Shown piece by piece: positions 60,781 to 64,000 of a DNA stretch of 64,000 nucleotides (the first letter of the stretch is position 1; each line of letters starts with the position of its first letter). Source of the stretch: AC-32 sp963716865 (GTDB lineage Bacteria; Actinomycetota; Thermoleophilia; Gaiellales; Gaiellaceae); the NCBI GenBank assembly GCA_963716865.1, contig CAVQUF010000002.1, forward strand, positions 142,999 to 206,998. Direction: 5' to 3'. A model generated the notes under the pieces. The model worked only from the letters and a program-made list of their open reading frames with translations. It was not told the origin of the DNA and did not search any database. The position numbers and the translations under genes are program-made.

Positions 60781-61032
60781 CTACCTCCTGCCCATGCCGC
60801 CGCGAATCCGCGGGCGGTGGGCGGCGACGTACGGCTCGAAGACCACCTTCTCGGCCTGGCGGGTGCCGGTGCTGCTGTCGATCTCGAAGCTGACGTCCAT
60901 CTCGGCGCAGCGACCCTCTGGCCGCTTGCCCTCGGCGAACCCCGGTCCGAGCACCGAAAGCCGCTCCCCCTCGTCGGTCATGATGAACCCGTAGTCCTTG
61001 ACCTCGTTGAACCAGAGCATCTTCCCGCGCAT
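60781..61032 (-). CDS. Divergent cold-shock-domain protein
   Basis: An 83-residue protein that keeps the first cold-shock motif (MLWFNEVKDYGFIMTDEGERL, close to W-F-N-x-x-K-x-Y-G-F-I) but where the second RNA-binding motif VFVHxS would be it has LSVLGPGFAEG, so nucleic-acid binding is probably altered. The end is basic (HRPRIRGGMGRR). The stop is 3 bases before the downstream gene's start. AAAGGA acts as ribosome-binding site. It may be a specialised partner of the normal CspA encoded just upstream. Confidence 0.78.
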   Translation of the reverse strand: MRGKMLWFNEVKDYGFIMTDEGERLSVLGPGFAEGKRPEGRCAEMDVSFEIDSSTGTRQAEKVVFEPYVAAHRPRIRGGMGRR

Positions 61033-61055
61033 GGCCTGTCCTTTCCCTCGGAGGC

Positions 61056-61083
61056 CGCGCGCGCCGCCGAAGCGGCGCGCGCG
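61056..61083 (-). terminator. Terminator-like hairpin after cspA
   Basis: Perfect 12-base arms CGCGCGCGCCGC (61056-61067) and GCGGCGCGCGCG (61072-61083) around a CGAA loop, directly after the cspA stop on the minus strand. Read-through would reach the divergent cold-shock gene, so it may set the ratio of the two. Confidence 0.7.
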
Positions 61084-61092
61084 TGCGCTCGC

Positions 61093-61299
61093 TTACGCCG
61101 TCAGAACGACGTTCTTCGCCTCAGGGCCCTTCTCGCCCTCGGCCGCGTCGAACTCGACCTTCTGGCCCTCGGCCAGCGACTTGAAGCCGTCGCCCGAGAT
61201 CGCGCTGTGGTGGACGAAGAGATCCTTACCCGACTCGTCGGGGGTGATGAAGCCATACCCCTTCGCATCGTTGAACCACTTCACTGTTCCTGTAGCCAT
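61093..61299 (-). CDS. cspA: Cold-shock protein
   Basis: A 68-residue CspA-type RNA chaperone. Both RNA-binding motifs are intact: KGYGFITP (RNP1) and DLFVHHSAI (RNP2), and the protein ends EKGPEAKNVVLTA. Length and spacing are those of the family. The ATG is preceded by AGGAGGAGG and an A/T-rich TTTTTTC. A probable -10 (TACCGT) lies at 61330-61335, so the leader is short, unlike the long cold-shock leaders of enterobacteria. Confidence 0.95.
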   Translation of the reverse strand: MATGTVKWFNDAKGYGFITPDESGKDLFVHHSAISGDGFKSLAEGQKVEFDAAEGEKGPEAKNVVLTA

Positions 61300-61329
61300 G
61301 AAAAAACACCTCCTCCTACCTCTTCGTGA

Positions 61330-61335
61330 ACGGTA
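61330..61335 (-). promoter_or_regulatory. Probable -10 (TACCGT) of cspA
   Basis: TACCGT on the minus strand predicts a start about 24 bases before the ATG, with the AGGAGG motif within the leader. A 6-base inverted repeat, GTACTC (61360-61365) and GAGTAC (61374-61379) with 8 bases between, lies upstream and could be an operator. Confidence 0.42.
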
Positions 61336-61457
61336 GATGGGAGGCGTTGAGCCGACCAGGTACTCGCTCTGTGGAGTACTCAGCGTAGCAGCGGAGCCGC
61401 CAAACGTCGGGCCGGTCGGGCTTTTACGACGCGTTCCCGATCCAGGCCGACTAGCGT

Positions 61458-63329
61458 CTAGAGGTGCCGCGCGAGCCAGTCGCGCATGCGGTCCCACGAG
61501 TCGATCAGATGCTCGCGCTCCGTCCACCCGTGCCCCTCGCGCGGGTAGACGACGAGCTCCGTCTCGCACCCGGCCGCGACGAGCGCGTTGTAGAACTCGA
61601 ACGCCTGAGGCAGCGGCGTACACAGGTCGTCCTCGCCGTGGATGATCAGCGTCGGGGTGCGGCAGTTGCCCGCGTGATAGACCGGCGAGCGGCTCGTGTA
61701 CTCGCCCTCGGCGTCGTACGGGGCCGCCTGGAGGAAGAGCCGGTCGAACTGGCCGATGTTCGTCGTCGAGTGGAAACTGACCCAGTTGCTGACGACCGCG
61801 TACGGAATCGCCGCGGCGAAGCGGTCGGTCTGGGTCACGGCCCAGCAGGACATGAAGCCGCCGTAGCTTCCGCCGGTGATCGCGACGCGCTTGCCGTCGA
61901 CGATCCCGTCGCGAGCGAGCGCGTCGATCCCGGTGAGGATGTCCTGGAGGTCGCCGCCGCCCATGTCGCCGAGGTTGGCCTCCGCGAACTCCGCCCCCCG
62001 CCCGACGCTGCCCCGCACGTTCGGCAGCAGCGTCGCGTATCCCTCGCCCCCGAAGAGCTGCGGGAGGCCGTTGGCGGGCGCGAATGCCCAGGGCCAGGAG
62101 GCGGTCGGGCCCCCGTGGACGACCACGACGAGCGGCAGCGGCCCGTTCCCGTGGTCGCGCGGTAGCGCCAGCAGGCCCTCGATCTCGAGGCCGTCGAGTG
62201 ACGTCCAGCGATAGCTGCGCCAGTCGAGCGTCGCGAGGCCCGGCGCGACCTCGGCGTTCAGGCCGGTCAACGTGCGCCGCTCGCCGTTCTCCCAGAGCAC
62301 GACCTCGGGCGGCTCGTCGGCGCTCTCGTAGGCGGCGGCGACGCACGAGCCGTCAGCGCTGACGGCGATCCTCGGCGCGAAGCGCGGCCCCAGCGTGGCC
62401 TCCTCGCCCGCGAGCTCCTCGTAGGAGCCGTCGAGCGACAGGCGGCCGGCGAACGACCCTGCGCCGCGCCAGCCGGCAACCCAGAGCGTCTCCTCGTCGG
62501 CGAACTCGATCCAGGTGGCGTGCAGCTCGGGCGCGATCGGGCCGCGGCCGAGGACGTGGACCGTGCCCGTGAGCGTGCCGCGATCGGACGAGAAGCCCTC
62601 GATGAACGCGACCTGCCCGCCGGGCGAGATCCGCGGCGACTGGAGCTGCCACTTCGGCGTGTGCACGCGCTCGACCGAGCGCGACTCGAGGTCGATCAGG
62701 CCGAGCCAGGCGTCGTACCAGGCGCTCTCCGAGGGCTCGTCCGTGCAGACGGCAGCCACCTTGCCTCCGGCCCAGCCGGCCTCGAAGACGTTGACTCCTT
62801 CCGACGTGACCTCGCGCGCCTCCCCGGTCGCGGCGTCCACGAGGTGTAGCCGCCGCCAGAACTGCGCGGGCCGGAAGACCTTCGGATCCTGTGCCTCGGC
62901 GCCGGCCTCCTCGATCCTGGTCGCCGTCTGCGCGCCGGCCCGGTCGGCGCCGACGTCGGCCGCGAGCACGAGCAGCCGGCTTCCGTCGGGCGACCACAGG
63001 ATGTCCTCGACGGAGCCGGGGATCTCGCCGAGCTCGCGGTCGTCCACCCGGAGCGAGAGGCGTCCCTCGTGGCCGCCGTCGGAGGCGAAGGCCAGCCTCG
63101 AGCCGTCAGGCGAGAAGCGCGGAAGCGAGCCGGCCTCGCCCTCCTGGAGCTCGCCGCCGACGTCCCCGACCCACAGACGGGTCTCGATCGGCTTGCCCCG
63201 CTCGCGGAACGACGCCGAGACGGCGACGGCGATGCGGGACCCGTCGGGGGAGAGCGCGACGTCGCCGGGCCGCAGAATCTCCAGCACGAGCTCGCGGGTC
63301 ACCCGGCCGGCGGTGGTCGTCGCGTCCAT
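61458..63329 (-). CDS. S9 family peptidase (prolyl oligopeptidase / acylaminoacyl-peptidase type)
   Basis: A 623-residue cytoplasmic serine peptidase. The N-terminal part (about 20-370) is a WD/TolB-like propeller with repeated FSPDGSRLAF and LWSPDGSRLL. The C-terminal alpha/beta hydrolase domain has HGGPTASW (oxyanion), the nucleophile in GGSYGGFMS, acidic residue in HGEDDLCTP and catalytic His in REGHGW. Such enzymes remove peptides with blocked or proline-containing ends. ATG at 63329; the longer frame to 63464 runs into the neighbouring promoter region and is rejected. Single gene. Confidence 0.92.
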   Translation of the reverse strand: MDATTTAGRVTRELVLEILRPGDVALSPDGSRIAVAVSASFRERGKPIETRLWVGDVGGELQEGEAGSLPRFSPDGSRLAFASDGGHEGRLSLRVDDRELGEIPGSVEDILWSPDGSRLLVLAADVGADRAGAQTATRIEEAGAEAQDPKVFRPAQFWRRLHLVDAATGEAREVTSEGVNVFEAGWAGGKVAAVCTDEPSESAWYDAWLGLIDLESRSVERVHTPKWQLQSPRISPGGQVAFIEGFSSDRGTLTGTVHVLGRGPIAPELHATWIEFADEETLWVAGWRGAGSFAGRLSLDGSYEELAGEEATLGPRFAPRIAVSADGSCVAAAYESADEPPEVVLWENGERRTLTGLNAEVAPGLATLDWRSYRWTSLDGLEIEGLLALPRDHGNGPLPLVVVVHGGPTASWPWAFAPANGLPQLFGGEGYATLLPNVRGSVGRGAEFAEANLGDMGGGDLQDILTGIDALARDGIVDGKRVAITGGSYGGFMSCWAVTQTDRFAAAIPYAVVSNWVSFHSTTNIGQFDRLFLQAAPYDAEGEYTSRSPVYHAGNCRTPTLIIHGEDDLCTPLPQAFEFYNALVAAGCETELVVYPREGHGWTEREHLIDSWDRMRDWLARHL

Positions 63330-63496
63330 GCGAGCCGATGCTAAGCGCACGCGGCGAGGACTCGGCGCACGAAGGCGAGTGTCACGCCGGTCACTACGAT
63401 TCCGCGCATGGACGTGCCCTCGGTTGTCGGCGAGCAGATCGAGAAACCTGACCTCGTCCGACACGTTCCCGCGGCGAGTCGTATCGCCAGCCCGGG

Positions 63497-63982
63497 TTAC
63501 TTCAGCAGCCGACGGGCTCCCGCGAACTCGCCTCGCAGACGCGCGAGGGGCACGTACTTGACCCGCTCTCCGCTCTGCGGAGCCGAGATCGCCCTGGTTC
63601 TCGACGCGACGAGAACGACATGCCCGCCACCCTCGGTGAAGAGCAGGTCGCCGGGCCGGAGCAGGCGGAAGAGCACGGGCCTGCCCACGCGGCGCTGGTC
63701 CCAGCTCGAGCGGGGGATCGTCCTTCCGATCGACTGGTAGGCGGCGTACACGAGCCCGGAGCAGTCGAAGCCGGTGGTGCGCGACGTGCCGCCGTAGCTG
63801 TAGAAGACGCCGATCTGGCGACGTGCGAAGCCGACGACCTCGCGGGCCAGCTTTCTGGACCGCGAGACGGGCTGAGGGCCGGGCGGGGGCGAGACCCGAG
63901 CGAGCGCGGCGGCGGCCGCGGAGACGCAGATAGCGGCGAGGGTCACGAACGCAAGCAAAAGCCGAAGCAGCGGGCGGCGCAT
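63497..63982 (-). CDS. Secreted NlpC/P60 cysteine hydrolase
   Basis: A 161-residue protein with an N-terminal signal peptide (1-29, Ala-rich) and one NlpC/P60 domain. Catalytic Cys74 is in TTGFDCSGLVYAAY; the His is in GGGHVVLVAS near 121 and the polar third residue follows. These enzymes cut peptide bonds in peptidoglycan stems. No extra wall-binding domain is present. The gene is complete in the window and is transcribed towards the S9 peptidase, with about 167 bases between them. Confidence 0.9.
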   Translation of the reverse strand: MRRPLLRLLLAFVTLAAICVSAAAAALARVSPPPGPQPVSRSRKLAREVVGFARRQIGVFYSYGGTSRTTGFDCSGLVYAAYQSIGRTIPRSSWDQRRVGRPVLFRLLRPGDLLFTEGGGHVVLVASRTRAISAPQSGERVKYVPLARLRGEFAGARRLLK

Positions 63983-64000
63983 CCGGAGTACATCGGCACT

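Overview
The window is a high-GC, tightly packed bacterial chromosome segment, almost certainly from an actinobacterium. Evidence: extreme G/C at third codon positions, many GTG and TTG starts, a complete F420 side-chain cluster, DUF1918, DUF2277 and DUF3140 proteins, and many genes whose start codon lies 6-7 bases after a TANNNT hexamer, the leaderless promoter layout common in Actinobacteria. Gene content (tyrosine phenol-lyase, F420 genes, CarH-like regulator, RCC1-like secreted propellers) would suit the class Thermoleophilia, but that placement is inference. I saw no tRNA, rRNA, CRISPR array, insertion sequence or phage gene. No gene-free stretch exceeds 300 bases; the longest are 54748-55026 (nothing recognisable) and 56799-57023 (divergent promoter region with a palindrome).

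Layout. 1-4841: end of a polysaccharide/export set (membrane glycosyltransferase end, two PQQ-type beta-propellers, a Wzz-like chain-length protein, a polyprenyl-type GT2). 4838-13320: metabolism and stress, with asnA, an M50-CBS protease, threonine degradation (tdh-kbl) followed by DUF1918 and two CBS proteins, and a tyrosine phenol-lyase preceded by a 76-residue gene. 13519-34004: a large cell-surface polysaccharide locus: UDP-glucuronate decarboxylase, a secreted glycosidase, an initiating sugar-phosphate transferase, rmd-gmd for GDP-D-rhamnose, many GT4/GT2 glycosyltransferases, three SAM methyltransferases and a Wzm/Wzt ABC exporter whose ATPase carries a C-terminal carbohydrate-recognition domain. 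34014-39004: hemE-hemH, a small Cys-Pro gene, then cofC-cofD-npdG-cofE for coenzyme F420. 39071-42857: arginase-family hydrolase, a CarH/LitR-like B12 photoreceptor regulator, and a divergent operon (DUF378, two tiny membrane proteins, fasciclin, DUF3140). 42918-47592: secreted proteins, including two seven-repeat RCC1-like propellers flanking an intradiol dioxygenase. 47628-58980: adenylate cyclase-ATPase-TPR regulator, small enzymes, an ABC exporter, a two-component system, a lactonase-type propeller and a GT2. 58985-63982: DUF218 protein, lipoprotein hydrolase, a cold-shock cluster, an S9 peptidase and an NlpC/P60 hydrolase.

The main discovery is at 41269-41362. Between the CarH-like gene and the divergent DUF378 operon lie five consecutive 11-base direct repeats, each with ACA at positions 4-6 and C at position 11. 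They cover the -35 and -10 of the operon promoter and the regulator's own promoter. This matches the 11-base direct-repeat operator architecture described for CarH and predicts vitamin B12-based light control of a membrane/fasciclin operon rather than of carotenoid genes. Two gene breaks also deserve attention: the second RCC1-like gene (near 46590-46670) and a membrane protein gene (near 54090-54105) both show reading-frame shifts that may be sequence errors.
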